Shown here in pieces: positions 1 through 8,105 of a stretch of DNA of 64,000 nt; position 1 is the first letter of the stretch; every line of letters starts with the position of its first letter. The translations under genes and the position numbers were made by a program. The notes below the pieces were generated by a model. The model did not search any database. It saw only the letters and a program-made list of their open reading frames with translations, and was not told where the DNA came from. This DNA is from Hungatella sp. UBA3048. Lineage in GTDB: Bacteria; Bacillota; Clostridia; Lachnospirales; Lachnospiraceae. The stretch spans positions 248,124 to 312,123 of the forward strand of contig DFCS01000044.1 of the NCBI GenBank assembly GCA_002367105.1, written 5' to 3'.

Positions 1-518
1 CTGAAGTTTCTGATCAGGCAGAACCAGCCCCCCAGGCAGCGGAAAGCTCTGACGAGGCTTCCATAGAGGAAACTGTAATCTCTCCCATAAGTCCGGATTT
101 AAAAAGCAGGCAGGCGTATGCTGCCGGTCCTACGGAAGGAGCAGCCTATTATCAAAAGCATTTGCTGGAACTGGATGCCCAGATCAAAAAGATGCGGGAG
201 GAATCGGGAGATTCCAATACCTATTCCATGAAGGCTCTGGTAGATAAAGAATTCAAGCTGTGGAACAGGGAACAGAATGCGATTTATGCCGTTATTATAG
301 AAGGGCTGACTGACGAAGATAAGAAGGCACTGGAAACCTCACAGCAGGAATGGATCAAAAGCAGGGACGCAAAGGCAGAGGATGCCGCAAAAAAATACAG
401 CGGCGGAAGCCTGGAAGAGGTTGAGTACACGGCTTCCATGGCAGAGTCCACAAGGGCGCGGGCCTATGATCTGGTAACAGAATACATGGATGTTCTCTCT
501 TTAAAAGATGAACAGTAA
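1..518 (+). CDS. LprI-like (DUF1311) domain protein, 5' end outside the window
   Basis: The reading frame is open from base 3 to the TAA at 516-518, so the gene begins before the window. The visible start is an E/S/P-rich linker of about 50 residues, as seen between an N-terminal membrane or zinc-ribbon segment and an extracytoplasmic domain. The rest has the layout of the lysozyme-inhibitor LprI-like family: an LDAQIKKM helix, a QQEWIKSRDA segment, a short GGS turn, and a final helix with STRARAYDL. In proteobacteria the family includes lysozyme inhibitors; in Firmicutes its role is unknown, so only the domain is called. A strong terminator follows at once. Confidence 0.7.
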   Translation, partial: EVSDQAEPAPQAAESSDEASIEETVISPISPDLKSRQAYAAGPTEGAAYYQKHLLELDAQIKKMREESGDSNTYSMKALVDKEFKLWNREQNAIYAVIIEGLTDEDKKALETSQQEWIKSRDAKAEDAAKKYSGGSLEEVEYTASMAESTRARAYDLVTEYMDVLSLKDEQ

Positions 519-548
519 AAAGTACGGTAAATACCGTACTTTTTATTT
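517..548 (+). terminator. Rho-independent terminator of the LprI-like gene
   Basis: The 12-base arms AAAAAGTACGGT (517-528) and ACCGTACTTTTT (533-544) are perfectly complementary around AAAT and end in a T-rich run. The stem starts inside the stop codon. Confidence 0.85.
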
Positions 549-576
549 TGAGTGAAAAAATTTCCATACCAACATC

Positions 577-605
577 TTGATAAATAAAATTCCATATGAT
601 AGGAT
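577..605 (+). promoter_or_regulatory. Putative sigma-A promoter for the small membrane protein-alaS unit
   Basis: TTGATA (577-582), a 17-base spacer and TAGGAT (600-605) sit about 45 bases before the small ORF at 649. No T-box leader fits between the terminator and the gene. Confidence 0.5.
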
Positions 606-648
606 AGTAAAATGAGTGATACTATATGAATTTTCGGGAGGAAAAAAT

Positions 649-798
649 ATGACAGCAATATTTGCAAGTTTACTGGAGACCGCAATAAAATTTCTGTTCT
701 TCCTGTTTCTTGCATGGGGCGGTATCGTATGCGGCAAGAAATACAGAGATCATAAAGATGCCGTAAACAGCGGCATTGCGACGAAAGAGACAAAATAG
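649..798 (+). CDS. Small single-pass membrane protein (49 aa), function unknown
   Basis: The start is the ATG at 649, which has GGGAGGA at the right spacing; an upstream start at 616 has no such site. The 49-residue product has one hydrophobic segment (about residues 8-25, FLFFLFLAWGGIVCG) followed by a charged tail, KKYRDHKDAVNSG. It lies 18 bases before alaS and is probably co-transcribed with it. I do not recognise a family. Its RBS, membrane-protein composition and tight spacing to alaS argue that it is real. Confidence 0.6.
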   Translation: MTAIFASLLETAIKFLFFLFLAWGGIVCGKKYRDHKDAVNSGIATKETK

Positions 799-816
799 CT
801 AACGGAGGACAGTAAC

Positions 817-3456
817 GTGAAGAACTACGGTGTGAATGAACTGAGGAGAATGTTCCTTGAATTTTTTGAGAGTAAGGGACATCTGGCGATGAAAAGCTTC
901 TCCCTGGTTCCGCATAATGATAACAGCTTGTTGTTAATCAACTCGGGCATGGCTCCCCTTAAGCCATATTTTACAGGCCAGGAAATCCCGCCAAGAAAAA
1001 GGGTGACTACCTGTCAGAAGTGTATCCGGACAGGAGATATAGAAAATGTTGGCAAGACAGCCCGCCACGGCACATTCTTTGAGATGCTGGGGAATTTTTC
1101 CTTTGGGGATTATTTTAAGGATGAGGCGATTCACTGGTCATGGGAATTTTTGACCCAGGTAGTCGGCCTTGACCCGGACAGGCTGTACCCTTCTGTATAT
1201 CTGGAAGATGATGAGGCCTTCGAAATCTGGAATAAAAAAATCGGTATTGCGCCCGAGCGTATTTTCCGCTTTGGAAAGGCAGATAATTTCTGGGAGCACG
1301 GCGCAGGTCCCTGCGGACCCTGTTCTGAGATTTACTATGACAGGGGAGAGAAGTACGGCTGCGGCAAGCCAGACTGTACCGTTGGCTGTGAATGCGACCG
1401 TTATATGGAAGTGTGGAATAATGTATTCACGCAGTTTGAAAATGACGGCCATGGAAACTATGAGGAGTTACAGCAGAAGAACATTGATACCGGCATGGGA
1501 CTGGAACGTCTGGCCGTAGTTGTTCAGGATGTAGATTCCATATTTGACGTGGATACCATTAAAGCTCTTTTAAACCGCGTGTCTGAACTGGCCCGGACAG
1601 AATACAAGAAGGATCCTGATGTGGATGTATCCCTTCGGCTGATCACAGACCATGTCCGGTCCTGTACCTTTATGATATCCGATGGCATCATGCCCTCCAA
1701 TGAGGGTAGGGGCTATGTTCTCCGCCGCCTCTTAAGAAGAGCTGCCCGTCATGGAAGACTTCTGGGAATCGAAGGAAAATTCCTTGCAGACTTATCCACC
1801 ACCGTGATTGACTTATCCAGGGATGGTTATCCGGAGCTGGAAGAAAAGAAAGCCATGATTCTAAAAGTTCTGACCCAGGAGGAAGACAAGTTCAACAAGA
1901 CCATTGACCAGGGGCTTGCAATTCTTTTAGAGCTGGAAGAGGAGATGATAAAAGAGAAGATCACCATCCTTTCCGGCGAGAATGCTTTCAAATTATATGA
2001 TACCTACGGATTCCCTCTGGATCTGACTCTGGAGATTCTGGAAGAAAAGAATTTCGGAGTGGATGAAGACGGTTTTAAAGCTGCTATGCAAAAGCAGAGG
2101 GAAACGGCCAGAAATGCCAGAAAGACCACCAATTACATGGGGGCTGACGTCACGGTGTACCAGTCCATTGATCCTGCCATTACAACGGAGTTTATCGGCT
2201 ATGATAAGCTGGTTTGCGATTCCAAAATCCTTGTTCTCACTTCGGAAACAGACTTAGTCGAGGCACTTACCGACGGAGAGACCGGAACCATTGTGACGGA
2301 ACAGACCGTATTTTACGGAACCATGGGAGGCCAGCAGGGCGATGCAGGCAGAATCGTAAGTAATATGGGCGAATTTAAGGTGGAAGATACCATCCATTTA
2401 CAGGGTGGAAAAGTGGGCCATGTGGGCAGAATGATAAAGGGAATGCTGCAGACCGGAGATGTGGTTACCTTAAAGGTCTGTGAAAATAACCGCCAGAATA
2501 CGGGGAAAAATCACAGTGCAACCCATCTTCTCCAGAAAGCCTTAAGAGCAGTTTTAGGCAATCATGTTGAGCAGGCAGGCTCCTTCGTTGACGGAGACAG
2601 GCTGCGTTTCGACTTTACTCATTTCTCAGCCATGACACTTGAGGAAATTGAACAGGTGGAAGCTCTTGTAAATGAGAAGATCAAGGATTCTCTTCCTGTA
2701 AAAACGGAAATCATGACTTTAGAAGAAGCCAAAAAATCAGGTGCTATGGCACTGTTTGGGGAAAAATACGGCGATACGGTCCGCGTGGTAAAAATGGGAG
2801 ACTTTTCCACAGAGCTTTGCGGTGGCACCCATATTAACAATACGGGAGTCATCGGCTCTTTTAAGATCCTGTCCGAAACCGGTATCGCAGCCGGAGTACG
2901 GAGAATCGAAGCCCTGACCGGAGACGGCCTGATGCATTATTATCAGGAAACTGAAAAAGAGCTTCTTGAAGCAGCAAAGACTGCCAAGACAACACCATCA
3001 TCCCTGACGGCAAAAATTGAATCCCTTTTAGAAGAGATAAAAGCCCTGCATTCTGAGAATGAAAAGTTAAAAAGCAAACTTGCAAAAGACTCTCTTGGAA
3101 ATGTAATGGATCAGGTGAAAGAGATTAAGGGAGTTAAGGTTCTTGCCACAAAGGTGCTTGATGTGGATATGAATGGACTCCGTAATTTAGGCGACCAGCT
3201 GAAAGATAAGATTGGCGACGGAGTCATTGTAATCGCCTCTGTTCAGGATGACAAAGTGAATCTGATGGCCACTGTTACGGAGGAAGCGCAGAAGAAGGGA
3301 GCCCATGCAGGCAACTTGATCAAAGCCATTGCTTCTTTGGTTGGAGGCGGCGGCGGCGGACGTCCGAATATGGCTCAGGCAGGCGGAAAGAATCCGGCAG
3401 GAGTGGATGCATGCCTGGAAAAAGTTACGGAAGTTGTTGCAGAACAGCTGAATTAA
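817..3456 (+). CDS. alaS: Alanyl-tRNA synthetase
   Basis: This class II synthetase charges tRNA-Ala with alanine in the cytoplasm. The 879-residue length is standard. The N-terminal half is the aminoacylation core (MAPLKPYFTGQE, the GPCGPCSE loop, NEGRGYVLRRLLRRA). The editing domain carries the zinc ligands H566-x3-H570 and C668-x3-H672 (HSATH and CGGTH). A coiled coil near residues 720-760 leads to the C-Ala/DHHA1 domain with a glycine-rich stretch, GGGGGGRPNMAQAGG. It starts with GTG at 817, preceded by GGAGGA. Its only close neighbour is the small membrane ORF upstream. Nothing is unusual apart from the GTG start. Confidence 0.97.
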   Translation: MKNYGVNELRRMFLEFFESKGHLAMKSFSLVPHNDNSLLLINSGMAPLKPYFTGQEIPPRKRVTTCQKCIRTGDIENVGKTARHGTFFEMLGNFSFGDYFKDEAIHWSWEFLTQVVGLDPDRLYPSVYLEDDEAFEIWNKKIGIAPERIFRFGKADNFWEHGAGPCGPCSEIYYDRGEKYGCGKPDCTVGCECDRYMEVWNNVFTQFENDGHGNYEELQQKNIDTGMGLERLAVVVQDVDSIFDVDTIKALLNRVSELARTEYKKDPDVDVSLRLITDHVRSCTFMISDGIMPSNEGRGYVLRRLLRRAARHGRLLGIEGKFLADLSTTVIDLSRDGYPELEEKKAMILKVLTQEEDKFNKTIDQGLAILLELEEEMIKEKITILSGENAFKLYDTYGFPLDLTLEILEEKNFGVDEDGFKAAMQKQRETARNARKTTNYMGADVTVYQSIDPAITTEFIGYDKLVCDSKILVLTSETDLVEALTDGETGTIVTEQTVFYGTMGGQQGDAGRIVSNMGEFKVEDTIHLQGGKVGHVGRMIKGMLQTGDVVTLKVCENNRQNTGKNHSATHLLQKALRAVLGNHVEQAGSFVDGDRLRFDFTHFSAMTLEEIEQVEALVNEKIKDSLPVKTEIMTLEEAKKSGAMALFGEKYGDTVRVVKMGDFSTELCGGTHINNTGVIGSFKILSETGIAAGVRRIEALTGDGLMHYYQETEKELLEAAKTAKTTPSSLTAKIESLLEEIKALHSENEKLKSKLAKDSLGNVMDQVKEIKGVKVLATKVLDVDMNGLRNLGDQLKDKIGDGVIVIASVQDDKVNLMATVTEEAQKKGAHAGNLIKAIASLVGGGGGGRPNMAQAGGKNPAGVDACLEKVTEVVAEQLN

Positions 3457-3491
3457 TCCGCGAAACATTAAGAAAAATATAAAAGTTTTTC

Positions 3492-3519
3492 TTGACGTAT
3501 GGCAAAATTATGCTATAAT
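3492..3519 (+). promoter_or_regulatory. Strong promoter for rpsU
   Basis: TTGACG (3492-3497), a 16-base spacer and TATAAT (3514-3519) with an upstream TG (extended -10) lie about 75 bases before rpsU. This is one of the best promoters in the window, as expected for a ribosomal protein gene. Confidence 0.85.
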
Positions 3520-3595
3520 CATATCAGTGCTATAAAATACCCAAACAGTTGTATTATGCACAAGTACACAACTGGAGGGAGGTTAGGTGTGAGCT

Positions 3596-3772
3596 ATGTC
3601 AAATGTTATCGTTAAAGACAACGAGACCTTAGATAGTGCTTTACGCAGATTCAAAAGAAACTGTGCAAAAGCAGGTATCCAGCAGGAAATTCGTAAGAGA
3701 GAGCATTACGAGAAACCAAGCGTTAGACGTAAGAAAAAGTCTGAAGCTGCAAGAAAACGTAAATATAACTAA
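3596..3772 (+). CDS. rpsU: 30S ribosomal protein S21
   Basis: The 58-residue product matches S21 end to end: MSNVIVKDNETLDSALRRFK at the start and a lysine/arginine-rich tail, RKKKSEAARKRKYN. S21 binds the 30S subunit near the anti-Shine-Dalgarno region and assists initiation. The start is the ATG at 3596, with GGAGGGAGG upstream. It is a single-gene unit with its own promoter and terminator. In many Clostridia rpsU also precedes yqfC, as here. Confidence 0.97.
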   Translation: MSNVIVKDNETLDSALRRFKRNCAKAGIQQEIRKREHYEKPSVRRKKKSEAARKRKYN

Positions 3773-3787
3773 TAGTTAAAAGATGAG

Positions 3788-3824
3788 CCCCTGGTCCCAT
3801 TTCTATGTGACCAGGGGTTTTTTC
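3788..3824 (+). terminator. Rho-independent terminator of rpsU
   Basis: CCCCTGGTC (from 3788) pairs with GACCAGGGG (3809-3817) and is followed by seven T. Confidence 0.92.
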
Positions 3825-3840
3825 GACTTTTAAGGCCGTA

Positions 3841-3869
3841 GAATGTTCCGCATCCTTTTTGCATATAGT
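3841..3869 (+). promoter_or_regulatory. Sigma-E-like sporulation promoter for yqfC-yqfD
   Basis: GAATGTT (3841-3847) and CATATAGT (3862-3869) are separated by 14 bases, close to the mother-cell sigma-E pattern (roughly KMATATT, 14 bases, CATACAHT). No good sigma-A box is seen here. yqfD of Bacillus subtilis is reported to be sigma-E controlled. A small hairpin (GGGG...CCCC, about 3874-3889) lies between this site and the RBS. Confidence 0.5.
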
Positions 3870-3932
3870 ATAAAGGGGCTAAAACCCCGAATCGATTTGT
3901 AAAAATAAAAAGAGAGGGGCAGAAAAGGGATT

Positions 3933-4199
3933 ATGTTTGAGGAATCAAAGGAAAAAGCAGCTTCCGCCTTAAAACTCCCGAAGGACGTGGTTCTGGGAGA
4001 GGTGCTTGTATCTTTTCTTGGACGTCATAGCGTTGTAATAGAAAATTACCGAAGCATTATCCTGTATACAGACTGTTCCATCAAACTTCAGGCAAAAAAC
4101 TGTCGGGTGATCATTGGCGGAAGCCGGCTGATGATAGAATATTACACCAATGAGGAGATGAAAATCAGCGGTTATATAAAATCCCTGGAATTTGAATAA
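3933..4199 (+). CDS. yqfC: Sporulation protein YqfC
   Basis: This 88-residue protein has the YqfC pattern: an N-terminal helix (ALKLPKDVVLGE) and beta strands ending in IGGSRLMIEYYTNEEMKISG and a hydrophobic C-terminus (YIKSLEFE). YqfC is a conserved protein of endospore formers whose biochemical role is unknown. It is 23 bases upstream of yqfD, and the pair is conserved across Bacilli and Clostridia. It heads the operon yqfC-yqfD-phoH-ybeY and probably depends on the sigma-E-like promoter at 3841-3869. Confidence 0.85.
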   Translation: MFEESKEKAASALKLPKDVVLGEVLVSFLGRHSVVIENYRSIILYTDCSIKLQAKNCRVIIGGSRLMIEYYTNEEMKISGYIKSLEFE

Positions 4200-4222
4200 A
4201 AAGGGTACTGGAGGTGAAATAA

Positions 4223-5467
4223 ATGCTTGCATGGCTGAAACATTATTTATTCGGTTATCTTTCTATAGAAATGACCGGTTTTTCCCCGGAACGTTTTCTT
4301 AACATGTGCAGCGTACATGAAATTGAATTATGGAAAGTCGTAAATTGCGGACATTCCTATCAGCTTTTCATGACGGTACAAGGGTTCCGCAAGGTGAAGC
4401 CCCTTGTGCGTAAATCGAAGGTCAGACTTAGGATTATAAAAAAGTTTGGACTTCCTTTTTTTTTATATCGGAACAAAAAAAGGAAACTATATGCAGCCGG
4501 GTTTATCAGCTTTTTTTTGATCCTCTATTCCCTTTCCCTGTTTATCTGGGATATTGAATTTGACGGGAACCGGATGTATACATACGATACTCTTATAAAA
4601 TTCTGCGAATCGGAAGAAATCCGGTATGGTATGAAAAAATCAAAAATTGATTGTGATGTCCTGGAAGAAGCCTTTCGAACCAAGTTTCCTGAAATAACCT
4701 GGGTATCGGCAAGGGTATCAGGAACCCGCCTTTTGGTTAAAATAAAAGAAAATGAAGTGTTGTCGGAGATTCCTGCAAAGGATGAAACTCCCTGTGATAT
4801 CATAGCGGACAAAGGCGGTGTAATCACCTCCATGATCGTTCGAAACGGCGTTCCAATGGCAGCCATAGGTGATACGGTAGAGGAAGGACAGATACTGGTC
4901 AGCGGAACCCTTCCCATTATCGACGACAGCGAAACAGTGATAAATACCCACTTTGTACGCTCTGATGCGGATATTACAGCCAGGACAGAATATCATTTTA
5001 CAAGACAGATGCCTCTTTTTCGGAAAATCGACGTAGAAACAGGGAAAGTAAGGAAAGGATACTATATGAAGGCTTTCCGTTTTTCCTTTATGCTTATCCG
5101 TCCCCGGCCAGAGGGAACTTCCTGGAAGCGGACCATGGAAGAAGAGCAGCTTCATTTATTCCAGAATTTTTATCTTCCCATTTACTTTGGCAAAATAACA
5201 GGGGAAGAGTATATATCCTATGAGCGACCCTATACAGAGGAAGAGAAAAAACTGCTGTCTGAGGATATCAACGAAAGGTACAAAAAAAATTTAATAGAAA
5301 AAGGGGTACAAATTCTGGAAAATCATGTTAAAATACTAGATAATGAATCTTTATGCCAGGTTGCCGTAGATTTCGTGGTAGAGGAGTCTTTAGGAAGGCG
5401 GGAGGCGTTGAAGATACAAAGATCAGAGGAACCGGAGGAGACAAATCATTCAAATGAGCGTAATTGA
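4223..5467 (+). CDS. yqfD: Stage IV sporulation membrane protein YqfD
   Basis: This 414-residue protein has a cytoplasmic N-terminal domain, one clear transmembrane segment at about residues 91-109 (AAGFISFFLILYSLSLFIW), and a long extracytoplasmic region with the family's repeated turns (TWVSARVSGTRLLVKIKENE, ADKGGVITSMIVRNG). YqfD is needed for spore formation in Bacillus subtilis, but its molecular action is not settled. It starts with ATG after GGAGGTG and overlaps the next gene, phoH, by 14 bases, suggesting translational coupling. Confidence 0.88.
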   Translation: MLAWLKHYLFGYLSIEMTGFSPERFLNMCSVHEIELWKVVNCGHSYQLFMTVQGFRKVKPLVRKSKVRLRIIKKFGLPFFLYRNKKRKLYAAGFISFFLILYSLSLFIWDIEFDGNRMYTYDTLIKFCESEEIRYGMKKSKIDCDVLEEAFRTKFPEITWVSARVSGTRLLVKIKENEVLSEIPAKDETPCDIIADKGGVITSMIVRNGVPMAAIGDTVEEGQILVSGTLPIIDDSETVINTHFVRSDADITARTEYHFTRQMPLFRKIDVETGKVRKGYYMKAFRFSFMLIRPRPEGTSWKRTMEEEQLHLFQNFYLPIYFGKITGEEYISYERPYTEEEKKLLSEDINERYKKNLIEKGVQILENHVKILDNESLCQVAVDFVVEESLGRREALKIQRSEEPEETNHSNERN

Positions 5468-6470
5468 GACAATCATAGACATTCCAGCTGAACACGAAAA
5501 AAATGTATGCGGACAGTTTGACAGCTATCTAAAGAAAATAGAACGGACCTTGCATGTTACCATGATTGGACGCGATGGTGCCCTAAAGATCATTGGTTCA
5601 GAACAAATGGTTCAGAAAGCAAAAAGTGTATTTAGTAACCTGATTGAGCTTTCCAGACGGGGGAATTCCATTACAGAACAAAATGTAGATTATGCTCTTT
5701 CTCTGTCATTTTCTGAAAGCGACAGTCAGATTTTAGAAATCGACAAGGACATTATCTGCAGAACCATTACAGGAAAGCCGGTAAAGCCAAAGACCCTCGG
5801 GCAAAAGCAGTATGTGGACCAGATCAGAAAGAAGATGATTGTATTCGGAATCGGTCCTGCAGGAACCGGAAAAACCTATCTTGCAATGGCAATGGCAATC
5901 CAGGCTTTTAAAAACGGAGAGGTAGGCCGGATCATTCTGACCAGACCTGCGATTGAGGCAGGAGAAAAGCTGGGATTTCTCCCGGGAGATCTACAAAGCA
6001 AAATAGATCCTTACTTAAGGCCTTTATATGATGCGCTCTATCAGATTATGGGAGCAGAGAGCTATCTTCACAATGCTGAGAAAGGCCTGATTGAGGTAGC
6101 ACCACTGGCTTACATGAGAGGCCGTACCCTGGACAATGCCTATATTATTCTTGACGAAGCCCAGAACACCACTCCGGCCCAGATGAAGATGTTCCTCACC
6201 AGAATCGGCTTTGGGTCAAAGGTAATTGTAACGGGTGACTTAACGCAGAAAGATCTTCCTTCCGGAAGCATATCTGGACTTGATACGGCCATGAAAATAT
6301 TAAAGAGAATTGACGACATCGGTTTCTGCCATCTAACCAGCAGCGACGTGGTTCGTCATCCTCTGGTGCAGAAAATCGTACAGGCTTACGAAGATTATGA
6401 GTCGAAGAAAAAGCCGGTGGAGAGAAAGACAAAGGCCATTGGCGGCAGAAAGGCACGTTATGACGATTAA
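5454..6470 (+). CDS. phoH: PhoH-like ATPase
   Basis: The 338-residue protein has an N-terminal KH-like segment (about 1-100), a Walker A loop GPAGTGKT (134-141), and Walker B with YIILDEAQN followed by MKMFLTRIG and VTGDLTQKDLP. These are standard PhoH (YbeZ-like) features. The family is thought to act as an RNA-associated ATPase together with the endonuclease YbeY, encoded directly downstream. It overlaps yqfD by 14 bases and ybeY by 11 bases, so these genes are probably co-translated. Confidence 0.93.
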   Translation: MSVIETIIDIPAEHEKNVCGQFDSYLKKIERTLHVTMIGRDGALKIIGSEQMVQKAKSVFSNLIELSRRGNSITEQNVDYALSLSFSESDSQILEIDKDIICRTITGKPVKPKTLGQKQYVDQIRKKMIVFGIGPAGTGKTYLAMAMAIQAFKNGEVGRIILTRPAIEAGEKLGFLPGDLQSKIDPYLRPLYDALYQIMGAESYLHNAEKGLIEVAPLAYMRGRTLDNAYIILDEAQNTTPAQMKMFLTRIGFGSKVIVTGDLTQKDLPSGSISGLDTAMKILKRIDDIGFCHLTSSDVVRHPLVQKIVQAYEDYESKKKPVERKTKAIGGRKARYDD

Positions 6471-6957
6471 TATTGAATATGAGGCTGAAAAAAAGCTGGA
6501 TATCCCATATGAAGATATCATTACAAGGGTAGTGGAGGATTCGCTGGATTACGAAGACTGCCCTTATGAGGCAGAGGTCAATGTCCTCATTACCGACAAT
6601 GAGGACATCCGCCAGATCAATAACGAATACCGGAAGATAGACAATCCTACCGATGTTCTTTCCTTTCCCATGATTGAATATGAAAGGCCTTCGGATTTTG
6701 AACATCTGGAAGAAGCGGCGGACGACTGCTTTCATCCGGAAACAGGGGAACTTTTACTGGGAGATATAGTCATATCTATCGATAAGGTAGAAGAACAAGC
6801 TGAAAAATACGGCCATTCCCAAACAAGGGAGCTTGCCTTTTTAGTCGCTCACAGTATGCTTCATCTATGCGGCTATGATCACATGGAAGAGGATGAACGG
6901 GAGATCATGGAAAGGAAGCAGGAGGAAATCTTACGCCGGGGAGGATATACGAGATGA
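6460..6957 (+). CDS. ybeY: Endoribonuclease YbeY (rRNA maturation factor)
   Basis: The zinc site H-x3-H-x5-H is present as HSMLHLCGYDH (H131, H135, H141), after the family segment NPTDVLSFPM. YbeY takes part in 16S rRNA 3'-end maturation and ribosome quality control. The start is the ATG at 6460, with AGAAAGG upstream; a longer reading from 6397 adds an arginine-rich stretch that is just phoH read in another frame. It overlaps phoH by 11 bases, and its stop overlaps the next start (ATGA). Confidence 0.93.
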   Translation: MTINIEYEAEKKLDIPYEDIITRVVEDSLDYEDCPYEAEVNVLITDNEDIRQINNEYRKIDNPTDVLSFPMIEYERPSDFEHLEEAADDCFHPETGELLLGDIVISIDKVEEQAEKYGHSQTRELAFLVAHSMLHLCGYDHMEEDEREIMERKQEEILRRGGYTR

Positions 6958-8105
6958 TGAAAAAGGTATGGTTTGGATTCGCTGGCGTCATGCTGTCTGC
7001 CGTTTTTTTATCCGGCTGCGGTAAAAAATATGAAAAGGTATGGATTCCGGATCAATCGGTGGTAACCTCCGAGACGGAAACAAAAGAAATTAAAATAAAC
7101 AGCAGTGAGTCAGCAGATGATGGGACAGAAGCGAATTCCGGTGAATACTATACCTTTGAAGAACGAACCGAAAAAGATGGTAAGATACGCAGCTACCTTA
7201 CGGGGGAGATGGTGGATTTGGCCATCGGAAACCGGAGGCCGGTGGCAGTGATGATGAGCAATGACAAACAAGCTCTTCCGCAATACGGGATCAACCGTGC
7301 CGGAGTGGTCTATGAAGCACCGGCAGAAGGTGGAATGAACCGTTACATGGCTATTTTGGAAAATTATGATGATCTGGACCGGATCGGCTCCGTCAGGAGC
7401 TGCCGCACCTATTATACATATTTTGCCCGCGAGTTTGATGCGATCTATGCTCATTACGGGCAGAGCACCTTTGCAAAGCCTTATCTGGCCAATGTGGATA
7501 ACATCAACGGACTTGACGGCATCGGTACGGTGGCATATTTCCGTACCAAAGACCGGAAAACACCCCACAATGCATATACCAGCGGAGAGAGGTTAAATAA
7601 ATCCATTGTTCAGCTGGGATACACAGAAAGCTACGACCCATCCTACCGCGGTCATTACCGTTTTGCAAAGGATGGCAGTAAGGTGACCCTTGAAGGAGCC
7701 AATAGCGTTAGCGATGCCTATAAGGTCTATCCAGGCTATGTGCTCAACAAGCCGTGGTTTGAGTATCATGAAGAGGACGGGCTTTATTACCGGTTTCAGT
7801 ACGGGGCTCCCCACAAGGGAAATGAAGGCCAGATCAAGGTTAAGAATATCATCCTTCAGTACTGCCCTTCCGCCCATTATGCAACGACAGAATATTTAAA
7901 CATCAACGTACAGGATGACTCTTATGGCTGTTACGTGACAGAAGGCCGTTCCATCCCCATAAAATGGAGCAAAGACGGAGAATTCGGCCCAACACATTAT
8001 TACGACATGGAGAATAACGAGATTATCCTGAACCAGGGAAAAACCTGGGTATGCATTATTTCCGCACAGGATTCTCCCAATGTAAAGTTATATGGAAAAG
8101 AATAG
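6954..8105 (+). CDS. DUF3048 lipoprotein, YerB-like
   Basis: This 383-residue protein starts with a lipoprotein signal (MMKKVWFGFAGVMLSAVFLS then GC; lipobox L-S-G-C, Cys22) and an acidic S/T-rich linker to about residue 65. The DUF3048 domain follows, with RPVAVMMSNDKQALPQYGI, GSVRSCRTYYTYFAREFDAI and, near the C-terminus, GRSIPIKWSKDGEFGPTHYY and NQGKTWVCII. The family is extracytoplasmic and of unknown biochemical function. Start and preceding stop share ATGA, so it is coupled to ybeY. Its end overlaps the next gene by 14 bases. Confidence 0.85.
   Translation: MMKKVWFGFAGVMLSAVFLSGCGKKYEKVWIPDQSVVTSETETKEIKINSSESADDGTEANSGEYYTFEERTEKDGKIRSYLTGEMVDLAIGNRRPVAVMMSNDKQALPQYGINRAGVVYEAPAEGGMNRYMAILENYDDLDRIGSVRSCRTYYTYFAREFDAIYAHYGQSTFAKPYLANVDNINGLDGIGTVAYFRTKDRKTPHNAYTSGERLNKSIVQLGYTESYDPSYRGHYRFAKDGSKVTLEGANSVSDAYKVYPGYVLNKPWFEYHEEDGLYYRFQYGAPHKGNEGQIKVKNIILQYCPSAHYATTEYLNINVQDDSYGCYVTEGRSIPIKWSKDGEFGPTHYYDMENNEIILNQGKTWVCIISAQDSPNVKLYGKE

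Noticed and set aside
3825..3932. Riboswitch or T-box between rpsU and yqfC
   Set aside because: The gap is about 110 bases and shows only a small GGGG/CCCC hairpin; no T-box or riboswitch motif is recognisable.
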